Positions 1 to 8,525 are shown, counted from the stretch's first letter. The stretch is DNA of 39,369 nucleotides from Pseudomonas sp. BGr12 (GCF_030272895.1 NZ_JALRNF010000047.1:1-39369), one strand, 5' to 3'. The notes: generated by a model not told the origin, from the sequence alone. Made by a program: numbers and translations.

Positions 1-71
1 ATAGCTCAGCTGGATAGAGTACTCGGCTACGAACCGAGCGGTCGGAGGTTCGAATCCTCCTGAGTGCACCA
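1..71 (+). tRNA. tRNA-Arg (anticodon ACG), 5' end cut by window edge
   Basis: The D-arm, an anticodon arm with loop CTACGAA (anticodon ACG), and the T-arm with TTCGAAT are all visible. The 3' acceptor strand TGAGTGC is followed by a discriminator A and an encoded CCA. The window opens at about tRNA position 7, so roughly the first six bases of the acceptor strand lie outside it. ACG is the tRNA-Arg that reads CGN codons after A-to-I editing at the wobble base. A strong terminator follows ten bases later. Confidence 0.95.
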
Positions 72-80
72 TACGACAGA

Positions 81-107
81 AAGCCCGCCTAGCTAGGCGG
101 GCTTTTT
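81..107 (+). terminator. Rho-independent terminator of tRNA-Arg
   Basis: A perfect 10-bp stem (81-90 with 95-104), AAGCCCGCCT / AGGCGGGCTT, has an AGCT loop and runs into a T-tract. It sits just after the tRNA CCA end. Confidence 0.9.
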
Positions 108-403
108 GCTTTCCGGTGTTTGAAGTTTTTCTCCCTGGCATGTGTTCTTTTGCCTACAGCTGCCGTCGCACTGATAGCTGCACACGTTGTCACAACTATG
201 TCGCGCAAACGATTGTTCTAGCCACGATTTTTTCAGCACCCTGACAGCTCAAGCGGTGTATGATTGCGCCCGTCAGCCCCGCCGGGGCTTGTGGAAAACC
301 ACCATGGACTTACCCAGTAGTTACTCAATAGCAAGTTTTGCCAATCAAGATCTGACTGATTGATTCTCCCGGCGTGCTCCGCTGCTGGGAGTGGAGTTCG
401 CCT
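108..403 (+). other. Non-coding leader upstream of mgtE
   Basis: There is no credible gene in these roughly 300 bases; the reading frames crossing it lack start signals. A short GC-rich palindrome, GCCCCGCCGGGGC, lies near 276-288. The mgtE promoter must be here, but I could not assign convincing -35/-10 boxes. Some bacterial mgtE genes have Mg2+-sensing leaders; I cannot show one here. Confidence 0.4.
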
Positions 404-1846
404 ATGACCGAAATCGAAGTAAAAAAGGCTCAAGACAGCCTGCAGGACCGCCTGGCCCAGGTGGTCGAGCTGCTGCAGCGCCAGCGCGTGGTAGAAGACC
501 TGACGCATCGTCAGGAGGGTCATCACCATGACCTGGTAGAAAACCTCGTTCACCGCCAGAACCTGGTCGAGTTGCAGCGCAAACTCGACGACCTGCACTC
601 CGCCGACGTCGCCTACATTCTCGAAGCCTTGCCCCTGGACGATCGACTGACCGTCTGGCAACTGGTCAAGGCCGAGCGCGACGGCGACATCCTCCTGGAA
701 GTATCCGACTCGGTTCGTGAAACCCTGATCGCCGACATGGACGATCACGAGCTGCTCGCCGCGGCCAAGGAGATGGACGCCGACGAACTCGCGGACCTGG
801 CGCCAGAACTGCCCCGTGACGTCGTCCACGAGCTGATGGAAAGCCTCGATGCCCAGCAGCGCGAGCGCGTGCGTTCGGCTCTGAGCTACGACGAGGAGCA
901 GGTCGGCGCGCTGATGGACTTCGAGATGGTCACCATCCGTGAAGACGTCAGCCTGGAAGTGGTCCTGCGTTACCTGCGCCGGCTCAAGGAGCTGCCTGGG
1001 CATACCGACAAATTGTTCGTGGTCGATTACGACGGCATCCTCAAGGGAGTGCTGCCGATCAAGCGTCTGTTGGTCAACGACCCCGAGAAACAAGTGGCCG
1101 AAGTCATGGCCGATGATCCGGTGGTATTCCAGCCGGAAGAAGACGCTTACGATGCCGCTCAAGCCTTCGAACGATACGACCTGGTATCGGCGCCGGTAGT
1201 GGACAAGAGCGGTCGCCTGATCGGCCGTCTGACCATTGACGAGATGGTCGACCTGATTCGTGAGGAAAGCGAGACCGAAGTGCTGAACATGGCCGGTCTG
1301 CGCGAAGAGGAGGACATCTTTGCCTCGGTCTGGCGTTCGTTGCGCAACCGTTGGGCGTGGCTGGCGATCAACCTGATCACCGCCTTCGTCGCCTCGCGGG
1401 TGATCGGCCTGTTCGAAGGCTCGATCGAGAAGCTGGTGGCCCTGGCGGCGCTGATGCCGATCGTGGCCGGCATTGGTGGCAACTCCGGTAACCAGACCAT
1501 CACCATGATCGTCCGCGCCATGGCCCTGGACCAGGTGAGCCCCGGCAACACCACGCGCCTGATGCGCAAGGAACTGGCTGTGGGCCTGATCAACGGCCTG
1601 ATCTGGGGTGGGGTGATCGGCCTGGTGGCCTACCTGCTGTACGACAGCTGGTCGCTCGGCGTGGTCATGACCGGCGCCATGACCCTCAACCTGCTGCTGG
1701 CTGCGTTAATGGGGGTACTGATCCCCATGACCCTGGTGCGCCTGGGGCGGGATCCGGCCATGGGCTCCAGCGTGATGATCACGGCGGTCACCGACAGCGG
1801 CGGGTTCTTCATCTTCCTGGGACTGGCGACTATCTTCCTCTTGTAG
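404..1846 (+). CDS. mgtE: Magnesium transporter MgtE
   Basis: This is a 480-residue inner-membrane Mg2+ channel/transporter. The order is that of the MgtE family: an acidic helical N domain (about residues 30-130), a pair of CBS domains (about 130-265) that sense cytosolic Mg2+, a connecting plug helix, and a C-terminal five-helix membrane domain. The membrane part carries the signature GIGGNSGNQ and ends in a TDSGGFFIFLG helix. The ATG at 404 was chosen over an upstream GTG at 374 because GGAG precedes it at suitable spacing and the product then has the usual family length. The gene stands alone between a tRNA terminator and its own terminator. A role as a constitutive, Mg2+-gated uptake route is family knowledge; some MgtE proteins also carry Co2+. 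Confidence 0.95.
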   Translation: MTEIEVKKAQDSLQDRLAQVVELLQRQRVVEDLTHRQEGHHHDLVENLVHRQNLVELQRKLDDLHSADVAYILEALPLDDRLTVWQLVKAERDGDILLEVSDSVRETLIADMDDHELLAAAKEMDADELADLAPELPRDVVHELMESLDAQQRERVRSALSYDEEQVGALMDFEMVTIREDVSLEVVLRYLRRLKELPGHTDKLFVVDYDGILKGVLPIKRLLVNDPEKQVAEVMADDPVVFQPEEDAYDAAQAFERYDLVSAPVVDKSGRLIGRLTIDEMVDLIREESETEVLNMAGLREEEDIFASVWRSLRNRWAWLAINLITAFVASRVIGLFEGSIEKLVALAALMPIVAGIGGNSGNQTITMIVRAMALDQVSPGNTTRLMRKELAVGLINGLIWGGVIGLVAYLLYDSWSLGVVMTGAMTLNLLLAALMGVLIPMTLVRLGRDPAMGSSVMITAVTDSGGFFIFLGLATIFLL

Positions 1847-1868
1847 GTCCGGGAAAATCCGCAGACAC

Positions 1869-1895
1869 AAAAAAGCCAGCTTACGCTGGCTTTTT
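1869..1895. terminator. Bidirectional terminator between mgtE and amrZ
   Basis: A perfect 11-bp stem, AAAAAGCCAGC / GCTGGCTTTTT, has a four-base loop. It gives a T-run on either strand, so it can end both mgtE (rightward) and amrZ (leftward), which converge here. Confidence 0.9.
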
Positions 1896-1911
1896 CAATT
1901 GCGGCTTCGAC

Positions 1912-2238
1912 TCAGGAGGCGTCGGCGGCCATCTCGACATCGTGGGCAATCAGGGCCACCAGGGCGTTTTGCTGGCGGTGGGAAAGTTGGCGGAAGCGTT
2001 GCAGCAGCTCACGCTCGTGCAGCGACAGCTCCGGGCTGTCCAGGCGCATGCTCAGCTCGTCACCCAGGGCTCCTTCCTGGATCAGGCTCTGCTCCAGGCG
2101 GGCAATGATTTCCGAGTTCATGCTGCGGTGGTGGTTGCGCGCTACCTCGGCAATGCGCTCACGCATTCCGTCGGGGAGGCGGACGACGAATTTGTCAGCG
2201 GTGCGGCTTGAGTAAATAGCCTGTTTCATTGGGCGCAT
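1912..2238 (-). CDS. amrZ: Ribbon-helix-helix transcriptional regulator AmrZ
   Basis: This 108-residue Arc/MetJ-type DNA-binding protein closely matches the AmrZ (AlgZ) family as I know it. A short flexible N-arm is followed by the beta-strand [13 protein letters not shown], which enters the DNA major groove, then two helices including [17 protein letters not shown]. The C-terminal extension, [18 protein letters not shown], is the tetramerisation region of AmrZ. In pseudomonads AmrZ governs the switch between motility and exopolysaccharide production and c-di-GMP levels, and it represses itself. The ATG at 2238 matches the known N-terminus; no strong Shine-Dalgarno is visible before it. It is transcribed alone, convergent with mgtE. 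In P. aeruginosa the phn (C-P lyase) operon lies beside amrZ, which is relevant to the phnN gene found next here. Confidence 0.93.
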   Translation of the reverse strand: MRPMKQAIYSSRTADKFVVRLPDGMRERIAEVARNHHRSMNSEIIARLEQSLIQEGALGDELSMRLDSPELSLHERELLQRFRQLSHRQQNALVALIAHDVEMAADAS

Positions 2239-2580
2239 ATAATTGACCGGTTTAGTTCAGGGGAAGCGGTTCTCGAAATTGGCCGCACGATGGAACTACG
2301 ACCATCACGGCGACAAAATGTTCAACCTGAATTGTGAATGAGGTGTGAATCATGCCTCATTGTCGCCGGTTCCTTGGCGTCAATTCTGTGACAAATAGTG
2401 AGCCGGATAAAGGCGTATTGCCAGTACCAATTATCAGAAATGAGCACTGGTTTGAAAAGTTTTCATTTCCTCCATCTAACGTCCCGTCGGAACCTCTTCA
2501 CCGGCTACGCTCAATAGGCGCAAAAAAGCCGGGGAAAGCGTCTAAAATGCGCGGGCTTCCCACCTTTGAGAATAGTGGCT
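2239..2580. other. Intergenic region between amrZ and phnN
   Basis: These 340 bases separate two divergent genes and are clearly more AT-rich than the coding sequence. They should hold the amrZ promoter and any self-operators. A 79-codon frame inside (2352-2591) has no ribosome site, low-complexity content and runs into phnN, so I do not call it. I could not assign promoter boxes with confidence. Confidence 0.4.
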
Positions 2581-3183
2581 ATGCAGCATGACGCAAGCGC
2601 AACGCCGTGTGCAGCAACGCCTGGGCGCCTGGTCTATCTGATGGGCCCGTCCGGATCCGGCAAGGACTCGCTGATAGCGGCTGCCCGCGCCACCCTGGAA
2701 CGCCATCAGGTGCTCGTCGCCAGGCGCGTGATCACGCGCTCGGCCGAAGCCAAGGGCGAAGACGCCGTGAGCGTTTCCCCCGAACGTTTCCAGCAGCTGT
2801 GTGCCGAAGGCGCCTTCGCCCTGCATTGGCAGGCCAACGATCTGTCCTATGGTATCCCGGTCGAGATCGATGACGGTTTGCGGCAGGGGCGTACGGTGCT
2901 GGTCAACGGCTCTCGCGCGTACCTGGCCCAGGCCCGGCAACGCTATCCGGACCTGTTCGCCATCTTGTTGACGGTCGAGCCGCAGGTATTGCGCCAGCGC
3001 TTGCTGTCCCGGGGGCGCGAGCCCCTGGAGGATATCGAACGCCGCCTGGCGCGCAGCCAGGCACTGTCGTTGCAGGACCCTGGCGTGCACCTGCTGGACA
3101 ACTCCACCCGGCTTGAGGATGCCGTCGAGCGATTGTTGCAACTGCTGCGCGAGCAGGGGGTGCTCGAAGGCGAGTGCCAATAG
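2581..3183 (+). CDS. phnN: Ribose 1,5-bisphosphate phosphokinase PhnN
   Basis: This 200-residue protein has a guanylate-kinase-like fold. It begins with a Walker A loop GPSGSGKDS (residues 22-30), followed by the family segments RRVITR and ALHWQANDLSYGIP and the conserved VNGSRAYL. PhnN converts ribose 1,5-bisphosphate to PRPP with ATP, the last step in recovering the ribose made by C-P lyase. The ATG at 2581 gives a normal family length; GTG and TTG codons just upstream (2575, 2566) are alternatives. No other phn gene is in the window: upstream is amrZ and downstream a tRNA. It therefore looks like a stand-alone gene, perhaps the remnant of a lost phn operon. Confidence 0.9.
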   Translation: MQHDASATPCAATPGRLVYLMGPSGSGKDSLIAAARATLERHQVLVARRVITRSAEAKGEDAVSVSPERFQQLCAEGAFALHWQANDLSYGIPVEIDDGLRQGRTVLVNGSRAYLAQARQRYPDLFAILLTVEPQVLRQRLLSRGREPLEDIERRLARSQALSLQDPGVHLLDNSTRLEDAVERLLQLLREQGVLEGECQ

Positions 3184-3321
3184 TTGAAGCAGACTGCATG
3201 CTTGGCCCCCGTTGGGAAAAAGCCCCAGGTAAAAACCCCCATGGATGACATGACAAATGTCGATGTGCTGGTTAACATGCACGCCGTCCCCGCCGTGTAA
3301 CGCTCGTTACCGGCCCTCAGT

Positions 3322-3398
3322 GTCTCAGTAGCTCAATTGGATAGAGCATCCCCCTCCTAAGGGGAAGGTTGGCAGTTCGAACCTGCCCTGGGACACCA
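3322..3398 (+). tRNA. tRNA-Arg (anticodon CCT)
   Basis: A complete cloverleaf is present. The acceptor strands GTCTCAG and CTGGGAC pair, with U-G and G-C pairs. The D-arm is GCTC...GAGC, the anticodon stem is TCCCC/GGGGA with loop CTCCTAA (anticodon CCT at 3356-3358), the T-arm has TTCGAAC, and CCA is encoded. It reads the AGG codon. The 3' ends of such tRNAs are frequent integration sites, but no integrase or direct repeat of the tRNA end is visible downstream. Confidence 0.97.
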
Positions 3399-3519
3399 TC
3401 TAATTCGCGCCTTTCAAGCCACTCTCCGAATATCTGATTTTCTCCATGACTGCCGGGTGGCGGCAGCAGGCCATTCACCTCACCAGGGGCTGTTGACGTT
3501 TCGCTGCGAACCGCCGCGT

Positions 3520-5952
3520 TCAGGGAAACGTGAAGGCCGCCGCGAGATACATCAGCAACGCCAGCAGCAACACCACGGTGAAGCCCAGGTGGATCGCCAG
3601 CAGGGTCGCCAGCACGGCTGCCACCACCGACACGCAGGCGTTGACGCCCCAGGCGATCGGCACCAGTGCTTCGGCGCGGGTGGAGACGCGCTTGAGTCCG
3701 AGCGGAAACGGCATGCCCATGGCGAACGCCAGCGGCGCTATCAACGCGGCGCAGATGCCGAACCGGGCGAGGGTCTGCACCGGGGCCAGCAGCTGGAACA
3801 ACGGCGGCAGGGCGATCAGGTAGAGCAGGGCGATCGCGCAGATCGCCAGGACCGGCCGCGCCAGCGGATGACGAGGCCCCGCACCCGTTCCACGGTCACC
3901 CCGCCGCCGGCCGGAGTAACGGCTGCCCAGGCCTGCGAAGATCAGGAACGCGCTGAGCGTTACCGCCACCGAATACAGCGGGTGGCTGAGGAACAGGGTG
4001 AACTTCTGGATGAAGGCGATTTCCACGAACATGAAGGCGAAGCCGATGGCGGCGAAGTAAGACACGAGCCGAAGTTCGAACCTGGCCAACACTGCATTTC
4101 CAGAGCGCCGCTGGCGCCGCCGCGCCACCCATAGCGGCACCAGGATCAGCAGCACGGCGGCCACGCCGGACTGCAGCAGCGTGGCGATCAGTACCGGATA
4201 GCCCCACTCCAGCATTGACAGGCCACCCTGCGCCTTCAGCGCCAGCAGTTCCGGCAGCGAGCGCCACTTGAAGAAGTGGAAGAAATACGGCCGGTCATCC
4301 ATGGTCGGACTCACGTCGAACTTGTAGCGCGCCAGGAACTGCGCGCGCTCACCGGACAGCAGGGCCTGCGCCGCGTCGAAGTACCAGGGCCGGTCGAGCA
4401 GGTTGTAGCGGTTCGCCTCGGCCACGGTCATCCCGGGGTAGTAGGCCAGGTCGAAGGAGCGCGCCTGGCTGAACTCTCGCAGCACGGCGATGCTGGCGTC
4501 GTCGAAATCCCTGTTGCTGACCAGTAGCGTCGTGGTCTTCCAGCCGCGGATCATGACGATGCGCCGCGCCGCACTGGCCTGTCCGTTGTGCTCGATGGCC
4601 GCGGCGGCGGTGGCCAGCAGCCTGGGAACATCGCGCGGCGGCAGGGTGACCCAGCGGGTGATGGCCAGCAGGCCACCAGGCGCTAGATGGCGCAGGTACT
4701 CGGCGAAGGCTTCCACCGTGTACAGGTAGTTCTCGGACAGCGCATGCAGGCCGCCCGAGGCGGCGCCGAAGGAGTCGAGCAAGGCGATCTGGATCAGGTC
4801 GTAAGGTTCGCTGCGCGAAGCCACCAGGCCGCGCGCCTCGCCGATCAGCACACGGACGTTGGGCGCGCTGTACGGCTTGCCGGAGAAGTCGGCGAAGCGG
4901 TGCTGGACCAGATCGATCACCTGCGGGTTCAGTTCGATGGCATCCACCGCACTGGCGCCGTGATAGATCGCCTGCAGCACATCGGCGCCGGCGCCGCTGC
5001 CCAGCACCAGCACGCGGGGTTGGCGCAGCAAGTGATAGGGCAGAGCCGAGGTCAGGTAGTCCAGGTAGGCGAGCGGCTCGCGGCGCCCGTCATAGCGGTT
5101 CAGCACGGAAAGGCCGTCGCCGTCGGTGAAGATGGCCAGTTGCGCGGGCGGTTCCTGCGTTGCGTTGAGGCTCAGGCCCGGAGCGTGGCGCAGGGGAATG
5201 GTCGGGCTGTCGACGACCGTGAGCAGGCCCAGCGGGCTCCAGGCCTGGGCGATGACGTGCGCATCCTTGATACGCAGCATCTGGCTCAGTTCCTTGTACT
5301 CGGAGGGCGACAGGGCGATCCAGCGCCCGGGAACGCCGGCCGGCACCGCGACCGCCGCTGCCAGCAGCAACGGCACGAGCCAGTACCTGTGCCGGGTGCA
5401 AGCCATGGCGGCCAGCGCCCCGGCGGCGATGCCGGTGCCGCCCAGCAGCCGCAGCGCATCGACGGGCGTCAGGGCGAACAGCGCGGCGACGATCGCCAGG
5501 CTGCCCACGCCGGCGCCGAGAGTGTCGAAGGCGTAGATCCGGTGAATCTGCTCCTGAAAGCAGGTGAGGGTCAGGCAGATGCACACCGCCGCGCAGAAGA
5601 ACGGCACGAACAGCAGCAGGTAGAGCCCGAGCAGGCGCGCCGGCTGCCGCGCGTCCCAGAGGATCTCGAGGGGATTGAACGGCACTTGCTGGGCCAGGCC
5701 GAAGCAGGCGATGGCGCTCAGTCCGAACAGCACCGCGCCGCCGATGAACGTGCCGTGAAAGCGCGGTGCCAGCACCGGTCGCGCCAGCGCCACGACGGTG
5801 CCGGCTGCGCCGTAGCCGAGCAGTGCGACGCTGATCATCATATAGGCGAAATGGTGCCACTGAATGATCGAAAGCAGTCGTAGCAGCAGCACCTGATAGC
5901 CAAGCGCGGAGGCAGACAGCAGCGCCAGGGCGAGCAACGGCGGTGAGTGCAT
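3520..5952 (-). CDS. Polytopic membrane protein with spermidine-synthase-like domain
   Basis: An 810-residue protein. About six hydrophobic helices fill residues 5-205, a soluble Rossmann-type domain occupies about 215-550, and a second helix bundle runs from about 560 to the C-terminus. The central domain resembles spermidine/spermine synthases: it has the decarboxy-SAM/SAM loop VLVLGSGAGAD (about 314-324), the acidic AIELNP (338-343) and GEARGL (371-376). Where aminopropyltransferases have a catalytic D-x-x-D-P segment, this protein has QIALLDSFGAA (388-398), so polyamine synthesis is doubtful. Such fused membrane spermidine-synthase-like proteins are widespread and mostly uncharacterised. 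ATG at 5952 is preferred; only two bases separate it from the stop of the upstream exported methyltransferase gene, so the two are almost surely co-translated. The substrate is unknown. Confidence 0.8.
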   Translation of the reverse strand: MHSPPLLALALLSASALGYQVLLLRLLSIIQWHHFAYMMISVALLGYGAAGTVVALARPVLAPRFHGTFIGGAVLFGLSAIACFGLAQQVPFNPLEILWDARQPARLLGLYLLLFVPFFCAAVCICLTLTCFQEQIHRIYAFDTLGAGVGSLAIVAALFALTPVDALRLLGGTGIAAGALAAMACTRHRYWLVPLLLAAAVAVPAGVPGRWIALSPSEYKELSQMLRIKDAHVIAQAWSPLGLLTVVDSPTIPLRHAPGLSLNATQEPPAQLAIFTDGDGLSVLNRYDGRREPLAYLDYLTSALPYHLLRQPRVLVLGSGAGADVLQAIYHGASAVDAIELNPQVIDLVQHRFADFSGKPYSAPNVRVLIGEARGLVASRSEPYDLIQIALLDSFGAASGGLHALSENYLYTVEAFAEYLRHLAPGGLLAITRWVTLPPRDVPRLLATAAAAIEHNGQASAARRIVMIRGWKTTTLLVSNRDFDDASIAVLREFSQARSFDLAYYPGMTVAEANRYNLLDRPWYFDAAQALLSGERAQFLARYKFDVSPTMDDRPYFFHFFKWRSLPELLALKAQGGLSMLEWGYPVLIATLLQSGVAAVLLILVPLWVARRRQRRSGNAVLARFELRLVSYFAAIGFAFMFVEIAFIQKFTLFLSHPLYSVAVTLSAFLIFAGLGSRYSGRRRGDRGTGAGPRHPLARPVLAICAIALLYLIALPPLFQLLAPVQTLARFGICAALIAPLAFAMGMPFPLGLKRVSTRAEALVPIAWGVNACVSVVAAVLATLLAIHLGFTVVLLLALLMYLAAAFTFP

Positions 5953-5954
5953 GC

Positions 5955-6698
5955 TCAACCGCCTCCGACCAGCGGCACGAAGCTCACTGGCAGCACCTGC
6001 CGGGTGGACACACTGCCATCGCCGGCCTTCTCGATCAGCAGCAGGTACTGGACCATGAACGGCGCGCCGACCGGGATTACCATCCGTCCGCCGGCCTTGA
6101 GCTGGGCGATCAGTGGCGGCGGCACATGGCTGGCGGCGGCAGTGACGAGGATGGCGTCGTAAGGCCCGTGCTCGGACCAGCCGTGGTAGCCATCGCCCAG
6201 CCGGGCCTGCACCTTCGCATAGCCCAGCCGGCCCAGACGCTCCCCGGCCTGCGCGGCCAGCGGCTCGATGATTTCCATTGTGTAGACCGCCTGCGCCAGT
6301 TCGGCGAGGATCGCTGCCTGGTAGCCCGAGCCGGTGCCGATCTCGAGCACCACATCGCCGGGCCCGACCTGCGCCAGGTCGGTCATCAGGGCGACAATGT
6401 AGGGCTGGGAGATGGTCTGGCCGTAGCCGATCGGCAGCGGCCGGTTCTCGTAGGCGTAGGGCACCTCGTCGGGTGGGACGAACCTGTCGCGTGGCACCCT
6501 GGCCATCGCGGCCATCACCGGCGCGGAAAACTCGGCCCTGCCGGTTTCGTCACGGGTGACCGACGACATGTCGGCGATCTCCCGCACCATGGCGTCGCGC
6601 AATGGCGCGAACGGGTCGTCGGCATGCAGGCCGGCGGATGCCAGCGCCAGGACGATGGCAGGCGCCAGGATGCGGGTCAGGAGCATCACCGGCTTCAC
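5955..6698 (-). CDS. Exported protein-L-isoaspartate O-methyltransferase-like protein
   Basis: A 247-residue member of the PCMT family. It carries the family segments RVPRDRFVPP (67-76), LPIGYGQTISQPYIVA (88-103) and the SAM-binding VLEIGTGSGYQAA (117-129), followed by the acidic end of strand two (MEIIE). Unlike the cytosolic enzyme, it starts with a signal peptide: a short basic N-terminus, a hydrophobic core (about residues 8-22) and a probable cut after LHA (26). GTG at 6698 is chosen because GGAGG lies seven bases upstream; an ATG at 6686 is the alternative. The family repairs isoaspartyl damage using SAM. A periplasmic version raises the question of where SAM comes from. It is translationally coupled to the membrane protein downstream. 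Confidence 0.85.
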   Translation of the reverse strand: MKPVMLLTRILAPAIVLALASAGLHADDPFAPLRDAMVREIADMSSVTRDETGRAEFSAPVMAAMARVPRDRFVPPDEVPYAYENRPLPIGYGQTISQPYIVALMTDLAQVGPGDVVLEIGTGSGYQAAILAELAQAVYTMEIIEPLAAQAGERLGRLGYAKVQARLGDGYHGWSEHGPYDAILVTAAASHVPPPLIAQLKAGGRMVIPVGAPFMVQYLLLIEKAGDGSVSTRQVLPVSFVPLVGGG

Positions 6699-6851
6699 AA
6701 TGATTCCTCCGCCTGAGGAACAGTCAAATCGTATGGCAGGTGGGCTGGCTCGGCAAGCCGGGTTTCCCGTCGGCCAGACGGTCATGGCGGATCGCCTTGA
6801 GGGGGCTATCGTTGCTTGTCTGGGCAACGACTACCGACCGAGGGCGGTGCC

Positions 6852-7580
6852 ATGAATACCAGTGATTTACTCGAACAGTTACTTCGGGCCGGACAGGGCT
6901 CGCAAGCGCAACAAGGGAGCGGCGGCATGTCTTCGCAAGACGCGCTGGGCGGTTTGGGCGGCTTGTTGGGTGGTCTGCTTGGCGGCGGCGGTGCAGCAGG
7001 TGGCGGTGGTGGCCTTGGTGGTTTGCTGGGCGGCCTGCTGGGCGGCGGTGGCGGTGGTGGCAGCGCTGGCGGCTATAACCAGGGGCGCTCCGCTGGTGGT
7101 ACCAATTACGCGGCCCTGGCGTCGTTGGGCATGATGGCGTTCCAGGCCTATCAAAGCTGGCAGCGCAGCCAGGCGGCAGCGCCGCAACAGGCGGTGCGTA
7201 CTGTCGATCAATTGTCCGGCCCCGAGATCGAGGATCACAGCCATGCCATCTTGCGCGCGCTGATTGCGGCAGCCAAGGCTGACGGTCGCATCGACAAGCA
7301 AGAAGAACAGTTGATCTACGCTGAAATCAAACGTCAAACCAGCGACCCGCAACTGCAGCAATGGCTGGATGAGGAAGTCAGCAAGCCACTCGATGCTGCC
7401 GAGGTGGCTCAGTCGGCCCAGGACCCGGCCATGGCCGCGGAAATGTACCTGGCCAGCGTGATGCTGGTGGATGACCAGCAGGACGCAGAGCGAGCCTACC
7501 TTGACGAACTGGCTGGAGCACTGCAAATCGATCCGGCATTGCAGGTGCACCTGGAGCAGCAGGCCAAGGGCGCCGCCTGA
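6852..7580 (+). CDS. TerB/YebE-like (DUF533) protein with glycine-rich N-terminus
   Basis: A 242-residue protein. After a short polar start, residues 33-69 are almost only Gly, Leu and Ala and contain a duplicated module (LGGLLGGLLGGGG twice). A possible single membrane-associated helix follows near 87-101 (AALASLGMMAFQAYQ). The C-terminal half is the alpha-helical TerB-like domain of YebE, with the typical ILRALIAAAKADGRIDKQEE acidic, possibly metal-binding segment. ATG at 6852 has a GAGGG seven bases upstream. The function of YebE-type proteins is unknown; tellurite resistance is implied only by the family name. It is divergent from the methyltransferase gene and convergent with the patatin gene. 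Confidence 0.85.
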   Translation: MNTSDLLEQLLRAGQGSQAQQGSGGMSSQDALGGLGGLLGGLLGGGGAAGGGGGLGGLLGGLLGGGGGGGSAGGYNQGRSAGGTNYAALASLGMMAFQAYQSWQRSQAAAPQQAVRTVDQLSGPEIEDHSHAILRALIAAAKADGRIDKQEEQLIYAEIKRQTSDPQLQQWLDEEVSKPLDAAEVAQSAQDPAMAAEMYLASVMLVDDQQDAERAYLDELAGALQIDPALQVHLEQQAKGAA

Positions 7581-7658
7581 CCGGGCTGAGGTGCTCTCGC
7601 CGACGCATTGCTGCCTTTATAGGCGCAACGTAGGTGCAACAAAGCCCTGACGGACCAC

Positions 7659-8525
7659 TCAATGCTCATGGGCATGGGAATGAATGGTCAGGGCACCCGG
7701 CACCTTGGTGCGTTCCAGCCCTCCACGTCCCAGCCACTTGACGGTCTGCTCATAGGCACGCTGCAACAGCGACTCGGTCTGATCGAAGTTGAACACCGAG
7801 ACATCCACGGGACACAAGGGCGGCACGATGTGCAGGCTGGTGAGCGTGCGAAAGTGTTCGATGTCGCTCACCAGTTGCCGCATGCTCATCAGATTGACGG
7901 TGTGCAAGGCCAGGGCGACCAGGCCGCGGGGAGGTTGGGTCAGGGCGCAGCTGATGCCCGTGGGGATGACCACGACGTTGCTGGCGCCCAGGGCTACAGC
8001 CGTGGCAATGGGCGTATTGCTTGCCACGCCGCCGTCGACCAGGAACTGATCGGCGATTTGCACGCAGGGGAACACCAGCGGGATGGCAGCGCTGGCCAGT
8101 AACGCCTGTTCCAGTTCACCATCGGACAGCACGGTCTCGGCGCCACTGAGCAGGTCGGTGGTGACGATGTGCAGGGGCAGCGCGGCATCCTCGATGCGAT
8201 GAATGGGCAGTGCCTGGCCCAGCAACCGGTTCAAGGCCGCCGGCTGCAACAGATAGCCACGCCGTTTGATCAGTCCTCTACAGGTATCGAGCCAGGAGAG
8301 GGGGAAGATGTCGGCTTTACTCAGCCCGCGCCAGAATCCGGCGAGCGCCTCGACCCCGGCCGAGTCAGGTCGTGCGGCAAAGTAGGCACCGTTGATGGCA
8401 CCTACCGACGCGCCAACCACCATGTCGAATCGAACATCGGCCTCGACCAGGGCCCGCAACATGCCCACCTGCACCGCACCCAGGCTTCCGCCACCTGCGA
8501 ATACGATTGCGGTTGTGCTCGCCAT
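7659..8525 (-). CDS. Patatin-like phospholipase (RssA family)
   Basis: A 288-residue cytosolic patatin-fold hydrolase. All three active-site elements are present: the oxyanion loop GGGSLGA (11-17), the nucleophile elbow GASVG with Ser40, and the DGG triplet with catalytic Asp164. There is no signal peptide and no added domain, so it resembles the short RssA/YlbK-type bacterial patatins rather than secreted ExoU-like toxins. These are expected to be acyl hydrolases acting on lipids or thioesters; the physiological substrate is not known. The C-terminus ends in a His-rich tail (HSHAHEH). ATG at 8525 is used. It is a single gene, convergent with the YebE-like gene 78 bases away, with no obvious hairpin between them. 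Confidence 0.9.
   Translation of the reverse strand: MASTTAIVFAGGGSLGAVQVGMLRALVEADVRFDMVVGASVGAINGAYFAARPDSAGVEALAGFWRGLSKADIFPLSWLDTCRGLIKRRGYLLQPAALNRLLGQALPIHRIEDAALPLHIVTTDLLSGAETVLSDGELEQALLASAAIPLVFPCVQIADQFLVDGGVASNTPIATAVALGASNVVVIPTGISCALTQPPRGLVALALHTVNLMSMRQLVSDIEHFRTLTSLHIVPPLCPVDVSVFNFDQTESLLQRAYEQTVKWLGRGGLERTKVPGALTIHSHAHEH

Noticed and set aside
108..403. Mg2+ riboswitch ahead of mgtE
   Set aside because: The leader is long enough, but I could not trace a conserved M-box-like structure or a terminator hairpin close to the start codon.
2352..2591. 79-codon frame before phnN
   Set aside because: No Shine-Dalgarno, no recognisable domain, AT-rich promoter-like composition and overlap with phnN.
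3322..3520. Integrated island at tRNA-Arg(CCT)
   Set aside because: No integrase gene and no repeat of the tRNA 3' end were seen; the following genes look native in composition.
3520..5952. Genuine spermidine synthase (speE)
   Set aside because: The soluble fold fits, but the usual D-x-x-D-P active-site segment is replaced by IALLDSF, and the protein is mostly membrane-embedded.
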